Source: Porphyromonas sp.
Lineage (GTDB): Bacteria > Bacteroidota > Bacteroidia > Bacteroidales > Porphyromonadaceae
Direction of reading: 5' to 3'
Assembly (NCBI GenBank): GCA_030532365.1
Contig: JAUNLH010000003.1
Span: 17,613-81,612, forward strand
Length of the DNA: 64,000 nt
Positions 16,581 to 26,807 of the stretch are shown piece by piece (the first letter of the stretch is position 1; each line of letters opens with the position of its first letter). Both the position numbers and the translations under genes were made by a program. Under the pieces are notes generated by a model. That model saw only the letters and a list, made by a program, of their open reading frames with translations, made no database searches and had not been told where the DNA came from.

Positions 16581-17105
16581 TCACTCATCTTGGGGTGGGA
16601 ACCATGAGGCATACATCTGGTAGTTATCGGAGATCCGCTTATTGATCTCTGCACTCTGCTGTGGGTCTACCATCTTAACAAACTTTGCAGGGACACCGGC
16701 ATACAGGGCGCCCGGCTCTACCTTCGTGCCGGTGAGTACTACGGCACCGGCAGCGATGATAGCTCCACGTCCGACGACTGCATGATCCATTACGATAGCT
16801 CCCATCCCTACAAGTGCGCCCTCCTCGACGGTAGCACCATGGATGATCGCATTATGCCCTATGGAGACATTGTCCTCCAGCACTGACACTGACTTTTGGT
16901 ACAGTGTATGCACAACTGCCCCGTCCTGCACATTGACGTTCTTTCCGATCCGGATGCTATTGACATCGCCACGCACCACTGCGCCAAACCAGATGCTACT
17001 GCCCTCTCCTATCTGAACGTCGCCCACCACCACTGCGTTCTGAGCGAGGAAGCAGCTCTCATGTATCTGAGGGGTAAAGCCCCTCACAGTCTGTATGATA
17101 GCCAT
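16581..17105 (-). CDS. Gamma-carbonic-anhydrase-like hexapeptide-repeat protein
   Basis: 174-aa left-handed beta-helix protein of the YrdA/PaaY/gamma-CA group. Hexapeptide turns run from about residue 15 to 150 (for example VVGDVQIGEGSSIWFGAVV). The three expected zinc histidines can be seen in VHTLY and IGHNAIIHG, so a metal site is likely; whether it hydrates CO2 or does something else is not decided by sequence. Lies 28 nt after the aminopeptidase P gene in the same orientation. Confidence 0.85.
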   Translation of the reverse strand: MAIIQTVRGFTPQIHESCFLAQNAVVVGDVQIGEGSSIWFGAVVRGDVNSIRIGKNVNVQDGAVVHTLYQKSVSVLEDNVSIGHNAIIHGATVEEGALVGMGAIVMDHAVVGRGAIIAAGAVVLTGTKVEPGALYAGVPAKFVKMVDPQQSAEINKRISDNYQMYASWFPPQDE

Positions 17106-17133
17106 ACTCTTTTGGTCTTGCGTTGGGGTTTCG

Positions 17134-18924
17134 TCATCTAGAGAGAGGGGCAGTCTTCTCCTTTAGCCACACAGCTTCGTCAGCGTTAAGCAGTGGGGAA
17201 ACCTCGTCGTAGACGCGTGTCTGATACTGGTTATACCACTCTAGCTCCTCATCGGTGAGCAGTGCAACATCGACCAGCTTGCTATCCATGTAGCAAAGCG
17301 TTAGGGTCTCAAAGCGGAAAAACTTCCCAAAGTCAGTCTCGCTATGTGGCACCGTACGGATCAGGTTCTCGATACGTATCCCGTACTGACCTTCGAGGTA
17401 AAATCCAGGTTCATTCGAAGTAACCATCCCGACCATTATCGGTGTCGGATTGAGGTCAGTTCGAATATTTTGTGGCCCCTCATGCACGTTGAGGAAGTGT
17501 CCTATCCCATGTCCGGTACCATGACCATAGTTCTTACCCACACTCCAGAGCGCTTGCTTCGCCAAGAGATCTAGATGAACGCCACACGTACCCTCCGGGA
17601 ACACCGCCATTGCTAGCCGTATATGCCCCTTCAACACTCTAGTGTAGTCCTCTTTTTGCTCCGATGTCGGATGTTTCCCAAGTGAGACTGTACGAGTGAT
17701 GTCGGTCGTACCATCGTGGTACTGACCACCGGAGTCTAGCAAGAAGAGACCTTCGGGCTCCAACTCATAGGAGCTCTCAGGCGTAGCACTGTAGTGTACA
17801 ATTGCGCCATGCCCACGATAGCCCGCAATTGTGCCGAAGCTGTCACTCACATACTGCTCATCTGCAGCTCTAAAGGCAGAGAGTTTCACTCCCACCTCAT
17901 ACTCAGTTGGGTGCTCACCCTTCGCTAAGCTCTGCTCAAGCCAGATGAAGAAGCGGGTCAAAGCGGCACCGTCCCTGCGCATCACACTTCTGTAACCTTG
18001 GTACTCAGCCTCATTTTTTACGGCTTTCAGGAGCGTGATAGGGCTAAGCTGCTCCACACGGAAATACGTCTCGGGGATTGCTTGGTAGAGGGCAAAATTG
18101 GTACGAGCTGGATCAACGAGGACGATAGCATCGCTCGGCAACTCCGCTACATCGTTGTAAATCTCTTCATAAGGTCGGATCACCACTCCATTGGCACCCA
18201 GATGGCTCTTCACTTCGAGAGGCAGTTTCTCCTTAAACGTATATAGCAAGAGCATATCACTCGTCACCAGACCATAGGCGATCCCGACAGGGTTGTAAGC
18301 CACATCGTTGCCCCGAATATTGAAGAGCCAAGCTACCTCATCGAGCATCGTGATGATCTGAGTATTGGCACCAGCAGCAGCCAACTTCTCTCTCACTCTA
18401 GCCACCTTATCCTTGGTACTCTCTCCAGCATACTTCAGCGGTTGTTCAAAGAACTCATTCTTCGGCACCTCAGGGGCATCGCTCCATACCTCTGCTATCA
18501 GATTAAGGTCACTTACAACCTCCTTACCAGCGACAGAGAGTGCTTCCTCGTACTTCCTGGCTTCTAGGAGAGACATTGACCGGTCTGCAAAGCCCACTCT
18601 CTTCACCTCTTGCTTGGTCCGCAGATAGTCCGTAATGGAGGGCGTCTCCGGAAGTCCCATCTTGCGTAATTCGATGGTAGTTCCCTCTAGCTGCTGTGCT
18701 GCTTGTAGGAAGTAGCGGGAGTCGGTCCACAGACCTGCCTCCTCACGAGTGACCACTACCGTACCTGCCGAGCCATTGAAGCCGGATATCCACTCTCTCG
18801 CCTTCCAGCACTCAGGCACATACTCACTCAGGTGCTGATCCGAACTAGGTATGATGTAAGCATCAATATCATTCTGCTCCATCACCTTACGCAGTGCATG
18901 GAGTCTACTCTTAATCTCTGACAT
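17134..18924 (-). CDS. pepP: Xaa-Pro aminopeptidase (aminopeptidase P, M24B)
   Basis: 596-aa cytosolic metallopeptidase that removes N-terminal residues preceding proline. Two creatinase-like N-terminal domains (IPSSDQHLSEYVPE at the start; VAWLFNIRGNDVAYNP near 210) precede the pita-bread domain. All five metal ligands are visible: Asp in LLDSGGQY and GTTDITRTV, His in GHGIGHFLNVHEGPQ, Glu in SNEPGFY and GIRIENL. The length matches the long eukaryote-like APP form. It follows the DUF4301 gene by 27 nt. Confidence 0.92.
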   Translation of the reverse strand: MSEIKSRLHALRKVMEQNDIDAYIIPSSDQHLSEYVPECWKAREWISGFNGSAGTVVVTREEAGLWTDSRYFLQAAQQLEGTTIELRKMGLPETPSITDYLRTKQEVKRVGFADRSMSLLEARKYEEALSVAGKEVVSDLNLIAEVWSDAPEVPKNEFFEQPLKYAGESTKDKVARVREKLAAAGANTQIITMLDEVAWLFNIRGNDVAYNPVGIAYGLVTSDMLLLYTFKEKLPLEVKSHLGANGVVIRPYEEIYNDVAELPSDAIVLVDPARTNFALYQAIPETYFRVEQLSPITLLKAVKNEAEYQGYRSVMRRDGAALTRFFIWLEQSLAKGEHPTEYEVGVKLSAFRAADEQYVSDSFGTIAGYRGHGAIVHYSATPESSYELEPEGLFLLDSGGQYHDGTTDITRTVSLGKHPTSEQKEDYTRVLKGHIRLAMAVFPEGTCGVHLDLLAKQALWSVGKNYGHGTGHGIGHFLNVHEGPQNIRTDLNPTPIMVGMVTSNEPGFYLEGQYGIRIENLIRTVPHSETDFGKFFRFETLTLCYMDSKLVDVALLTDEELEWYNQYQTRVYDEVSPLLNADEAVWLKEKTAPLSR

Positions 18925-18951
18925 ATCTCAATATTTTCTTTGTTATTATTC

Positions 18952-20490
18952 TTATCTATTATACTGATGTACAGGGCGAAGGAGGTCATTGACCGTCTTG
19001 ACGGGGTTGAAGGTCGTGACTGGCACCTCTACAAATGCGGTGTTCCAACGACTCATAGCTCCATTCCACAGACCTGGCAGCTCCAGTGCCTTTAGATCCC
19101 GTGCTCCACTGCTCTTATGACTCATGAAACCTGTCTCCTCGTCTACAAAGGCAGTGAGGTCAAACTTCTGACCCTTATAAGCTCTAACACAGCACACTAG
19201 ATCAACGGGGTTGAAGTAGGTACTCTTATTAAACGCCTCTCTCTGCTCCGGATCCTCCCTATTTATCTGCGTGCTCTCCAGTATCTGGAGTGAGGTGACC
19301 CCCTCCGCATCACGCACGATATAGGGACCTCCGCCAGGCTCACCCTCGTTGCGCACCATGCCGCAGACCCGTATCGGGCGATTCAAGAGCTCCCGAAGTT
19401 GATCCGCCTGAGCATCAGGAGAGAGCTCCGACCAATTTTCGATGGTAACGCAAAATGCAGTCTCAAGGAACTCTCGCATCTCCTCAAGCTCAGAGCTACT
19501 CGGACGCCCCTCCTCCGAGAGCTCTGCCATGTACTTATGTACTTGATTGCGAAGGGTGATCAGATACCCACCTATCGCCTTCTTATAAATGATGGTATCA
19601 GCCACGTAGTGGTCCGGCACCACGTTGTCTATATTTTTGATGAAGATGATATCTGCATCCAGCTCATTCAAGTTTTCGATAAGAGCGCCATGCCCTCCTG
19701 GGCGAAACATAAGTGAGCCATCCTCACCTCTCATCGGCTGATTATTCAGATCCACCGCGATGGTATCGGTCTCCGGCTTCTGGATGCTGTAGGTCACATC
19801 GTACTTCACCGAATAGCGATCCTCCAGGTCAGACAACCTCCGTGAGAGCAGGGTCTGAAATGGTGCTATATGCTCTGGCGAGAGGGTGAAATGGACGTGG
19901 ACGATGCGGGTGCTATTGCTTGCATACTTGGCACTCTCGGCCAATTGCTCCTCAGTTGCCGTCCGGGTACCATGGGCATACCGGTGAAATAAGATGAGCG
20001 CCTTGGGCAGATGACCATAGTTCATCCCCTCCTCTTCGAGCAGGTATCTGATCACCGTACGCCCCTCACCTATCTCTATCAGCTTAGCACTAGACTTACC
20101 ACCCTCACCCAGCATACAGGCACGGTCAAGGGCATCCGAAAAAGCAAAATCATCCAGATGCTCTATCACCTGAGTCACACTCTCTGAGGGCTCTGCTCCC
20201 TTGAGGTACTTATAGAGCTCCTTAAACATCCTCGACGCTGCCCCAGAGGCGGGAACAAACTTCTGCACCTTCAGCTCAGGGCTCATCAGAGCATCATCCC
20301 AGACCTTTAGGAGGTCACCCAGCTCCTCGTTATCAAAGACCTTGACACCCCCCTCCACTCCCGCAGGAGCCACGATATTGATGGGCTTAAACCCTTGTTC
20401 AAATCGGCTCAATTGAGCCTCCAAAGTCTTCTGGCTGATCCCCTTCTGTTTGAGCTGCGACAGATCCTCCTCAGTTAGTTTTATCTCCAT
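18952..20490 (-). CDS. DUF4301 nucleotidyltransferase-like protein
   Basis: 512-aa protein of the Bacteroidetes DUF4301 family. The motif VPASGAASRMFKEL (near residue 104) resembles the sugar-nucleotidyltransferase/UDP-sugar pyrophosphorylase nucleotide loop, and RPGGHGALIENLNELDADI plus FIKNIDNV resemble the sugar-binding and Asn-Ile-Asp segments of UTP-glucose-1-phosphate uridylyltransferases. A nucleotide-sugar role is therefore plausible but not shown. No signal peptide. First gene of the DUF4301-pepP-gammaCA run. Confidence 0.75.
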   Translation of the reverse strand: MEIKLTEEDLSQLKQKGISQKTLEAQLSRFEQGFKPINIVAPAGVEGGVKVFDNEELGDLLKVWDDALMSPELKVQKFVPASGAASRMFKELYKYLKGAEPSESVTQVIEHLDDFAFSDALDRACMLGEGGKSSAKLIEIGEGRTVIRYLLEEEGMNYGHLPKALILFHRYAHGTRTATEEQLAESAKYASNSTRIVHVHFTLSPEHIAPFQTLLSRRLSDLEDRYSVKYDVTYSIQKPETDTIAVDLNNQPMRGEDGSLMFRPGGHGALIENLNELDADIIFIKNIDNVVPDHYVADTIIYKKAIGGYLITLRNQVHKYMAELSEEGRPSSSELEEMREFLETAFCVTIENWSELSPDAQADQLRELLNRPIRVCGMVRNEGEPGGGPYIVRDAEGVTSLQILESTQINREDPEQREAFNKSTYFNPVDLVCCVRAYKGQKFDLTAFVDEETGFMSHKSSGARDLKALELPGLWNGAMSRWNTAFVEVPVTTFNPVKTVNDLLRPVHQYNR

Positions 20491-20538
20491 CTTCTCTTCT
20501 CTTTTTCGGTCTAACTATCTTGGTTTATTCAACTACTA

Positions 20539-20546
20539 CAAATATA
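20539..20546 (-). promoter_or_regulatory. -7 box of the DUF4301-pepP operon
   Basis: Minus strand TATATTTG matches TAnnTTTG, about 49 nt before the ATG at 20490. No clear -33 TTG. Confidence 0.45.
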
Positions 20547-20705
20547 TGATTTTATCATGAGAATGCGATCCCGACTGTGCACTAATTGTCGACGAAACCG
20601 ATATCCTGGGTGATCCACCTCCCATGGAAGTGAGGGGAGGCTCCACACTTATAAAAAGGACTCACCGCAGTTACAAAATACAGACATTACTACTTTGCAA
20701 CCACC

Positions 20706-20837
20706 AAGACCCGAACTTCGATTGATCCGAGACCGGAACTTAAACTTATCTAAGTTCCCAACTTCGACGCATCTAAGACCGGAACTTAGATTTTTTAAGT
20801 TCGGAGGTCATTTTTCCCTCACTTCAGAGCTCGCATC
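20706..20837. repeat. 23-bp minisatellite/MITE-like element, copy C
   Basis: Units begin at 20706, 20729, 20752, 20775 and 20797 (steps 23, 23, 23, 22). Cores vary between AAGTTCCCAACTT and AAGACCGGAACTT; the last spacer is the A/T-rich AGATTTTTT. The tail to about 20837 (CATTTTTCCCTC, CTTCAGAGCTC) matches copy A. It occupies the 584-bp divergent gap between the DUF4301 gene and typA (20491-21074); apart from the promoters I see nothing else in that gap. Confidence 0.85.
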
Positions 20838-21037
20838 ACTAGACACTTCTATAGAAAACCGACTTGCATCCAGAAGGAGCCCAATCTTCATTGCCCCTCA
20901 TCCTCTTTTTAATATCAAAAGCAACCGCACCTAATTGCCCAATCCTCACTTGACGGAGAGGTGTCATTTCAATCGCTCTCTTTGCCTTACAATTGATCAA
21001 ACTACCTGATAAGTGCGATGGTACTAACATTTATTGG

Positions 21038-21045
21038 TAATTTTG
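21038..21045 (+). promoter_or_regulatory. -7 box of the typA operon
   Basis: TAATTTTG matches TAnnTTTG, 30 nt before the ATG at 21075. It lies inside the longer in-frame extension from 21018, arguing for the 21075 start. Confidence 0.5.
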
Positions 21046-21074
21046 CACCACAAAAGAAGGATATATTAGGTAAT

Positions 21075-22874
21075 ATGGAAGAAAGAAAGATACGAAACAT
21101 AGCCATCATCGCCCACGTAGACCATGGTAAGACATCTACAGTCGACCGCATGCTACAGGCGGGGCACCTCTTTCGCGAAGAGAAGGAAGAGCTAGAGCAG
21201 GTACTCGACAGCAACGACCTCGAGAGGGAGCGTGGGATCACCATCACCTCAAAAAACGTCTCGATCAAGTACAACGGCTATAAGATAAATATCATAGACA
21301 CCCCAGGGCACGCTGACTTTGGCGGGGAGGTAGAGCGCGTACTCAATATGGCCGATGGCTGCCTCCTCCTCGTAGATGCCTTCGAGGGTCCGATGCCCCA
21401 GACACGCTTTGTGCTGGGCAAAGCCATCGAGATGGGGCTCAAGCCTATCCTGGTGATCAACAAGGTGGATAAGGAAAATTGCAGACCCGACGAGGTACAG
21501 GAGATGGTCTTTGACCTGATGTTTAACCTTGACGCCAACGAAGATCAGCTAGACTTCGTGACGCTCTACGGCTCAGCGAAGCAGGGGTGGTTCTCCGAGG
21601 ATTGGCGCCAGCCAAATGACAACATCACCCCACTCCTCGATGCGATCATTGAGCATATCCCAGCACCAACCGTGGAGGAGGGTCCACTGCAGATGCTGAT
21701 CACGACACTCGACTACTCCACCTACGTAGGACGTATCGCCATAGGTCGTGTGCATCGAGGTACGATCAAGGAGGGAGACCAGATAGTACTGATGAAGCGC
21801 GATGGGTCTAAGGTACCCAGCCGGATCAAGGAGATCGACATCTTTGAAGGTCTCGGTCGCAAACGCGTCTCAGAGGTAGGTAGCGGAGACATCTGTGCCG
21901 TAGTGGGGCTGGAGGACTTCGAGATCGGAGAGACCATTTGTGACGCAGCTCACCCAGAGGCACTGCCTACTATTGCTATCGATGAGCCAACGATGAGCAT
22001 GCGCTTCACCATCAACGACTCACCATTCTTCGGCAAGGAGGGTAAGTTTGTCACATCTCGCCACATCCATGAGCGGCTCATGCAGGAGCTTGACCGCAAC
22101 CTCGCCCTACGCGTAGAGCCAAGTGAGAGTGGCGAGGGGTGGAACGTATTTGGTCGTGGTGTGCTGCACCTCTCCGTGCTCATTGAGACTATGCGCCGCG
22201 AGGGGTACGAGCTCCAAATAGGTCAGCCACAGGTGATCACGCGAGAGATAGATGGAGTATTACACGAGCCGATAGAGGAGCTGAGCGTCAACGTACCCCA
22301 GGAGGTAGCCTCACGCATCATCGACATCGTCTCTAAGCGTAAGGGCGAGCTGACGATGATGGAGCAGAAGAGCGATCGGACGTTCCTTAAGTTTAAGATA
22401 CCCTCTCGAGGCATCATTGGCTTTAACAACCTGGCACTCACCGCCTCCAGTGGTGAGGCTATCGTGGCGCACCGCTTCCTAGACTTCGAGCCCTGGAAGG
22501 GGGAGATAGACACCCGCAACAACGGCTCCATCGTAGCGCTACAGACAGGGACCGCCTTTGCTTACTCGCTCAACAACCTACAGAGCAGGGGACGCTTCTT
22601 TATCGATCCTCAAGAGGAGGTGTACGAAGGTCAGGTGATCGGTGAGAATAACAAGGAGGACGACCTCGCAGTCAACGTATGTAAGAGCAAGAAACTCACC
22701 AACATGCGTGCCTCTGGAACTGATGAAAAGGTGGTGCTAGCACCGGCTATCAAATTTTCACTAGAGGATGCTCTAGAGTACATACGTAAGGATGAGCTAG
22801 TGGAGATCACTCCCAAGAACATCCGCATGCGCAAGATATTACTCTCCGAGACAGAGCGCAAGAGAGCTAGGTGA
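21075..22874 (+). CDS. typA: TypA/BipA ribosome-associated GTPase
   Basis: 599-aa translational GTPase that helps 50S assembly and stress adaptation. G motifs: AHVDHGKTS (G1), RGITI (G2), [12 protein letters not shown] (G3), NKVD (G4). The EF-G-like domains III and V and the TypA-specific C-terminal domain (from about residue 480, [14 protein letters not shown]) are complete. I start at 21075 (MEERKIRN), which fits the family; the upstream in-frame ATG at 21018 precedes the -7 box. First gene of typA-glycosyltransferase-trmN6. Confidence 0.95.
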   Translation: MEERKIRNIAIIAHVDHGKTSTVDRMLQAGHLFREEKEELEQVLDSNDLERERGITITSKNVSIKYNGYKINIIDTPGHADFGGEVERVLNMADGCLLLVDAFEGPMPQTRFVLGKAIEMGLKPILVINKVDKENCRPDEVQEMVFDLMFNLDANEDQLDFVTLYGSAKQGWFSEDWRQPNDNITPLLDAIIEHIPAPTVEEGPLQMLITTLDYSTYVGRIAIGRVHRGTIKEGDQIVLMKRDGSKVPSRIKEIDIFEGLGRKRVSEVGSGDICAVVGLEDFEIGETICDAAHPEALPTIAIDEPTMSMRFTINDSPFFGKEGKFVTSRHIHERLMQELDRNLALRVEPSESGEGWNVFGRGVLHLSVLIETMRREGYELQIGQPQVITREIDGVLHEPIEELSVNVPQEVASRIIDIVSKRKGELTMMEQKSDRTFLKFKIPSRGIIGFNNLALTASSGEAIVAHRFLDFEPWKGEIDTRNNGSIVALQTGTAFAYSLNNLQSRGRFFIDPQEEVYEGQVIGENNKEDDLAVNVCKSKKLTNMRASGTDEKVVLAPAIKFSLEDALEYIRKDELVEITPKNIRMRKILLSETERKRAR

Positions 22875-22894
22875 GACAGTGAGGTAAGCAGGTC

Positions 22895-24661
22895 ATGCGT
22901 GACATGTCAAATGAGAATATCCTTGTGGTCATTGTCACACACAATGCTGCACCATTCCTCCACCTCTGCCTAGACCCATTTGTCGATGACCGCAAGGGCA
23001 TTGACATCATGGTGGTGGACAACGGCTCTACCGATGACACCTTGCAACAGCTCGGGAGCGACTTCCCCTTTGTGGAAGTGCACCCTAGATCTCACAATCT
23101 TGGCTTCGGTGCTGCAAACAACATAGGGCTGGAGCTGGCGCTCGTACGCGGGTACAAAGGTGTCGTCCTCCTCAATCAGGATGCACAGATCTCGGCAGAT
23201 ACGATACGAGCCCTTGCAGCTCAGGCTGATAAAGACCCCGAAATCGGTGTCATCTCACCACTGCACCTATCCGCAGATGGGAAGCAAGTGGAGCGTGGCT
23301 TTGCTCACTATCTACCCGAGGACACTAGCAAGCCTCTGATCGAAGTGCCCGCAGCCAATGCGGCGATATGGTACGTACCCCGTCAGACGCTACTTACAGT
23401 CGGACTTTTCTGCCCACTCTTCTTTCATTATGGCGAGGATACGGAGTTTTGCTCTCGCTTGCAAGCAGCTGGGCTCAAATTAGTTATAGACACAACGCGC
23501 ACTGGGATCCATGCCCGCAGTGAGAGCACTCCCACCCCTGAGAAAAGGAGGTGGCTAGACTACACCTACCACCTTACCGAACTATGCTCGCCGCTCTATG
23601 AGTCTACACTGCTTCGATACTGGCGAGGTCCTATAAAACTATGGCTGAAGGGAGGTGACGGCAAGAGGCTATGGAGACTTCGCAAAGAGGCAAACCTCTG
23701 GCTTCGGAGACCCCCTCTCGACCTTGCGGGGCTCAAGCGTGTCTATAACGATACTCCCAAGGCTCCGGTGCTCCTCTTGGTATACAACCGCCCGAAGCAT
23801 ACCGCTCAACTGCTCCGAGACTACTGGAGACAACCCGAGGCAGAGGAGACTCCGCTATACATACTTAGCGATGGGGCGAAAGGTGATGATGACATCGACA
23901 GTGTGCACGAAGTGCGTGCCATAGTACAGGAAATGGCACAGCACCCCATGGTGACACTGTGGGAGCAACCCACTAATGTGGGGCTAGCTCGCAATGTAAC
24001 AGAGGGGGTCTCGAGAGTCCTAGCTCGGCATGAGTGTGTCATTGTACTTGAGGACGACCTACGGCTCTCTCCCTACTTGCTTCGATGGATGAACGATAAC
24101 CTCCAGATCCACAGCCACCACAAAGAGATTGCTCACATCCACGCTGGTACATTTTATAGTTCGGCTCAGCTTGCACCCAACCACCTACTGAGTTTTGCTG
24201 GGAGTTGGGGCTGGGCAACATGGCGCGACCGCTGGGAGAGTCTCTGGGAGCCGGATGGGAAGAAATTATTGCAGCAGCTTGAGGCAAACCCAGATCAGAA
24301 GAGAGACTTTAACTACGCTGGATTTATGCGCTTCAGCAAGATGCTGCAAGCACAGGTCGAGGGTAGGAACAACTCATGGGCAATCCGCTGGCATGCTAGT
24401 ATCTTACTCCACAACAAGCTCAGTATCAATGCCCAGCCCCCTATGGTCTCCAACTCGGGCTTCGATGGCTCAGGGACCCATTGTGCTAATGATCGCCGGT
24501 ACACTACACCGGTAACCCCGTACCCAGTGTATGCTCATGAGTATCAGGAGGTAGTGGAGGATCAGTCTGCACGAAAGATACTTCGCCATTACTACACACG
24601 AACCAACAATAAGCTGGTCAAGGGCTATTACAAACTCAAGTCACTCGTTAGTCGGAGATGA
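22895..24661 (+). CDS. Two-domain glycosyltransferase (GT2 + second GT-A domain)
   Basis: 588-aa predicted cytosolic or membrane-associated glycosyltransferase with two catalytic-type domains. The first (residues about 9-230) is a rhamnosyltransferase-like GT2: VVDNGSTDDT, LLNQDAQIS as the DXD-like metal site, and HYGEDTEFCSR. The second (about 292-560) starts VLLLVYNRPKHTAQLL and has VIVLEDDLRLSPYLL and SWGWATWRDRW, like the GNT-I/POMGnT-type nucleotide-diphospho-sugar transferases. One protein may thus add two sugars. Acceptor unknown. An alternative start three codons in (22904) is equally plausible. It overlaps trmN6 by 4 nt. Confidence 0.85.
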   Translation: MRDMSNENILVVIVTHNAAPFLHLCLDPFVDDRKGIDIMVVDNGSTDDTLQQLGSDFPFVEVHPRSHNLGFGAANNIGLELALVRGYKGVVLLNQDAQISADTIRALAAQADKDPEIGVISPLHLSADGKQVERGFAHYLPEDTSKPLIEVPAANAAIWYVPRQTLLTVGLFCPLFFHYGEDTEFCSRLQAAGLKLVIDTTRTGIHARSESTPTPEKRRWLDYTYHLTELCSPLYESTLLRYWRGPIKLWLKGGDGKRLWRLRKEANLWLRRPPLDLAGLKRVYNDTPKAPVLLLVYNRPKHTAQLLRDYWRQPEAEETPLYILSDGAKGDDDIDSVHEVRAIVQEMAQHPMVTLWEQPTNVGLARNVTEGVSRVLARHECVIVLEDDLRLSPYLLRWMNDNLQIHSHHKEIAHIHAGTFYSSAQLAPNHLLSFAGSWGWATWRDRWESLWEPDGKKLLQQLEANPDQKRDFNYAGFMRFSKMLQAQVEGRNNSWAIRWHASILLHNKLSINAQPPMVSNSGFDGSGTHCANDRRYTTPVTPYPVYAHEYQEVVEDQSARKILRHYYTRTNNKLVKGYYKLKSLVSRR

Positions 24662-25380
24662 GACCGTTTCGGATGAAACAGTTCGCTCTCGAGCATCAAG
24701 CATCTGCACACAAGGTCGGGACAGATGGGGTATTGCTGGGAGCATACGCTGCAGAATACTTTGCCAAAGAGCCACCTCGCGCTGTACTTGATGTGGGTAC
24801 AGGCTCAGGGTTAATCGCTCTCATGCTGGCTCAGGCTTTCACCGACTGCCACGTGACAGGCATCGACATCGATGCGCCCTCTGCACAAGAAGCAAGTCTC
24901 AATGCAGCTCGATCTCCCTTTGCCTCCCGTATCTCTATACTCGAGGGGGACTTTACCCAACTCCCCACTCCGAAGTCCCCCTACGACTTGATCATCAGCA
25001 ATCCGCCCTACTTTACTGAGTCTCACTTCGCTGAGGACGCACGAAAGACACAAGCGAAGCACATAGGAGCATTGACTCCTGACGATATCTTCGAGCACAG
25101 TGTGTCGCTCCTAGCGCCCACCACTGGCAGGGTAATGCTCATCCTACCGCCTAGCACATGGGATGGCTTTGCAAAGGCGGCTTCTCAATATGGCTACTCC
25201 GTAGAGCACAAGCTAGAAGTCTCTACTCGCGCAGAGACACCACCGAAGCGACTGATCACGCTATGGTCAAGGGATAAGGTGACATCACCAACGCTTAGTA
25301 GACTGACACTCCTGGCAGGCTCAGGCAGGCACGATTATACTCCTGAGTATCAATCATTACTCGCCTCATACCTACTTTAA
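24658..25380 (+). CDS. trmN6: tRNA1(Val) (adenine37-N6)-methyltransferase-like
   Basis: 240-aa SAM-dependent methyltransferase. KVGTDGVLLGAYA at the start and DVGTGSGLIALMLA (motif I) are typical of TrmN6 (YfiC); the catalytic motif IISNPPYF is present near residue 117. It would methylate A37 of a valine tRNA by homology. Coupled to the glycosyltransferase by an ATGA overlap. Converges on hisS across 46 bp in which I see only a weak inverted repeat. Confidence 0.88.
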   Translation: MRPFRMKQFALEHQASAHKVGTDGVLLGAYAAEYFAKEPPRAVLDVGTGSGLIALMLAQAFTDCHVTGIDIDAPSAQEASLNAARSPFASRISILEGDFTQLPTPKSPYDLIISNPPYFTESHFAEDARKTQAKHIGALTPDDIFEHSVSLLAPTTGRVMLILPPSTWDGFAKAASQYGYSVEHKLEVSTRAETPPKRLITLWSRDKVTSPTLSRLTLLAGSGRHDYTPEYQSLLASYLL

Positions 25381-25426
25381 TTCTCTCTTGATTGGGAGCC
25401 GGATCTATCGCCCACTCATCCACAGA

Positions 25427-26788
25427 TTAACTCTTGAGCAGCTCGATCAGCTCTTGTATCGACAGGGTTTGTTGCTCACCTGAGTGCATATTCTTTACCG
25501 AGATCAGCTTATTTTCGATCTCCTCTGCACCAACAAAGGCGACGTAAGGGATATGCAGATTATCCGCGTAGGTCATCTGACGCTTTAATCGCACACTATC
25601 GGGGTACAACTCTGCTGAGATACCGGCTGCTCTGATCTGCTCTAAGAGTGGTATGATATACGCTACCTCTTTCTCTCCGAAGTTAACAAACATGAGGCGG
25701 GTACTGGACTCTACCGTCTCTGGGTACAGATCAAGTGCATTGAGGACATCGAAGATACGCTCTGCGCCAAATGATATGCCAACACCGCTCATACCTGAAA
25801 CACCGAAGACGCCTGTCAGGTCGTCGTATCTTCCACCTCCTGTGATACTGCCCATCTCCACGTCAAGCGCTTTCACCTCGATGATCGCACCGGTGTAGTA
25901 GTCTAGTCCCCGAGCAAGTGATAAGTCGAGTCGGATCTCATTATTCATCGGAGCGAGTGCCAACATCTTGAAGATATAGGACAACTCTTCGATCCCCTTG
26001 GCACCTATCTCACTGTCACCTATGAGCTTACCTAGTGAAGACAGCTGTTCTTCGGGCTTCCCTGATAGGCCCAGGATAGGCTTGAGCTTCTCACAAGCCT
26101 CCGCCGTCACTCCGCGCTCTTGTAACTCTCGAACCACACCGTCCCAGCCTATCTTATCTAGCTTGTCGATAGCCACGGTAAAGCCTACCACATCCTCTAC
26201 ACCTAGCTCATGCGCAATTGCCATCAGGAGTTTGCGGTTATTGATACGAACAGATACTCGGATGCCAAAGCGGGTGAAGACGGTATCGATGATGCGGATC
26301 AGTTCGACCTCATGCAGGAGGGAGGCTGAGCCGATGACGTCTGCATCGCACTGATAAAATTCGCGGTAACGACCACGCTGAGGGCGGTCTGCACGCCATA
26401 CCGGTTGTATCTGGAAGCGACGAAAGGGGAGAGTTAGCTCTCTCTGATGCTGCACTACAAACCGAGCGAAGGGCACAGTAAGATCGTACCGGAGCCCTCT
26501 ATCACAGGCGCGTGCTGCGAAGTCATTGGGCTCTATGGTCAGTAGCTCGTTGCGGTCAAATGCCTTCAGCGGATCACCGGAATTGAGAATGCGGAAGAGG
26601 AGTTTATCGCCCTCCTCACCGTACTTACCGGTAAGTGTAGAGAGATTCTCCATAGCTGGAGTCTCTATCTCCCTGAATCCATATAACTTATATACCTCAC
26701 GTATGGTGTCAAAAATATAGTTACGCTTGGCCATTTCAGCCGGTGAGAAGTCGCGTGTTCCCTTAGGTATGGATGGTTTTTGTGCCAT
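25427..26788 (-). CDS. hisS: Histidyl-tRNA synthetase
   Basis: Class II aminoacyl-tRNA synthetase, 453 aa. Start [14 protein letters not shown], motif 2 [12 protein letters not shown], the histidine-binding [10 protein letters not shown] and motif 3 [13 protein letters not shown] are all present, followed by the anticodon-binding domain (from about residue 360, [13 protein letters not shown]). Last gene of the ppk1-ribE-nitroreductase-hisS run, 19 nt after the nitroreductase gene. Confidence 0.96.
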   Translation of the reverse strand: MAQKPSIPKGTRDFSPAEMAKRNYIFDTIREVYKLYGFREIETPAMENLSTLTGKYGEEGDKLLFRILNSGDPLKAFDRNELLTIEPNDFAARACDRGLRYDLTVPFARFVVQHQRELTLPFRRFQIQPVWRADRPQRGRYREFYQCDADVIGSASLLHEVELIRIIDTVFTRFGIRVSVRINNRKLLMAIAHELGVEDVVGFTVAIDKLDKIGWDGVVRELQERGVTAEACEKLKPILGLSGKPEEQLSSLGKLIGDSEIGAKGIEELSYIFKMLALAPMNNEIRLDLSLARGLDYYTGAIIEVKALDVEMGSITGGGRYDDLTGVFGVSGMSGVGISFGAERIFDVLNALDLYPETVESSTRLMFVNFGEKEVAYIIPLLEQIRAAGISAELYPDSVRLKRQMTYADNLHIPYVAFVGAEEIENKLISVKNMHSGEQQTLSIQELIELLKS

Positions 26789-26807
26789 TTCTTATCTATT
26801 ATGTCTA

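Noticed and set aside
20695..20934. 79-codon plus-strand reading frame between DUF4301 and typA
   Set aside because: It runs through repeat copy C and its protein is just translated repeat; no promoter or family.
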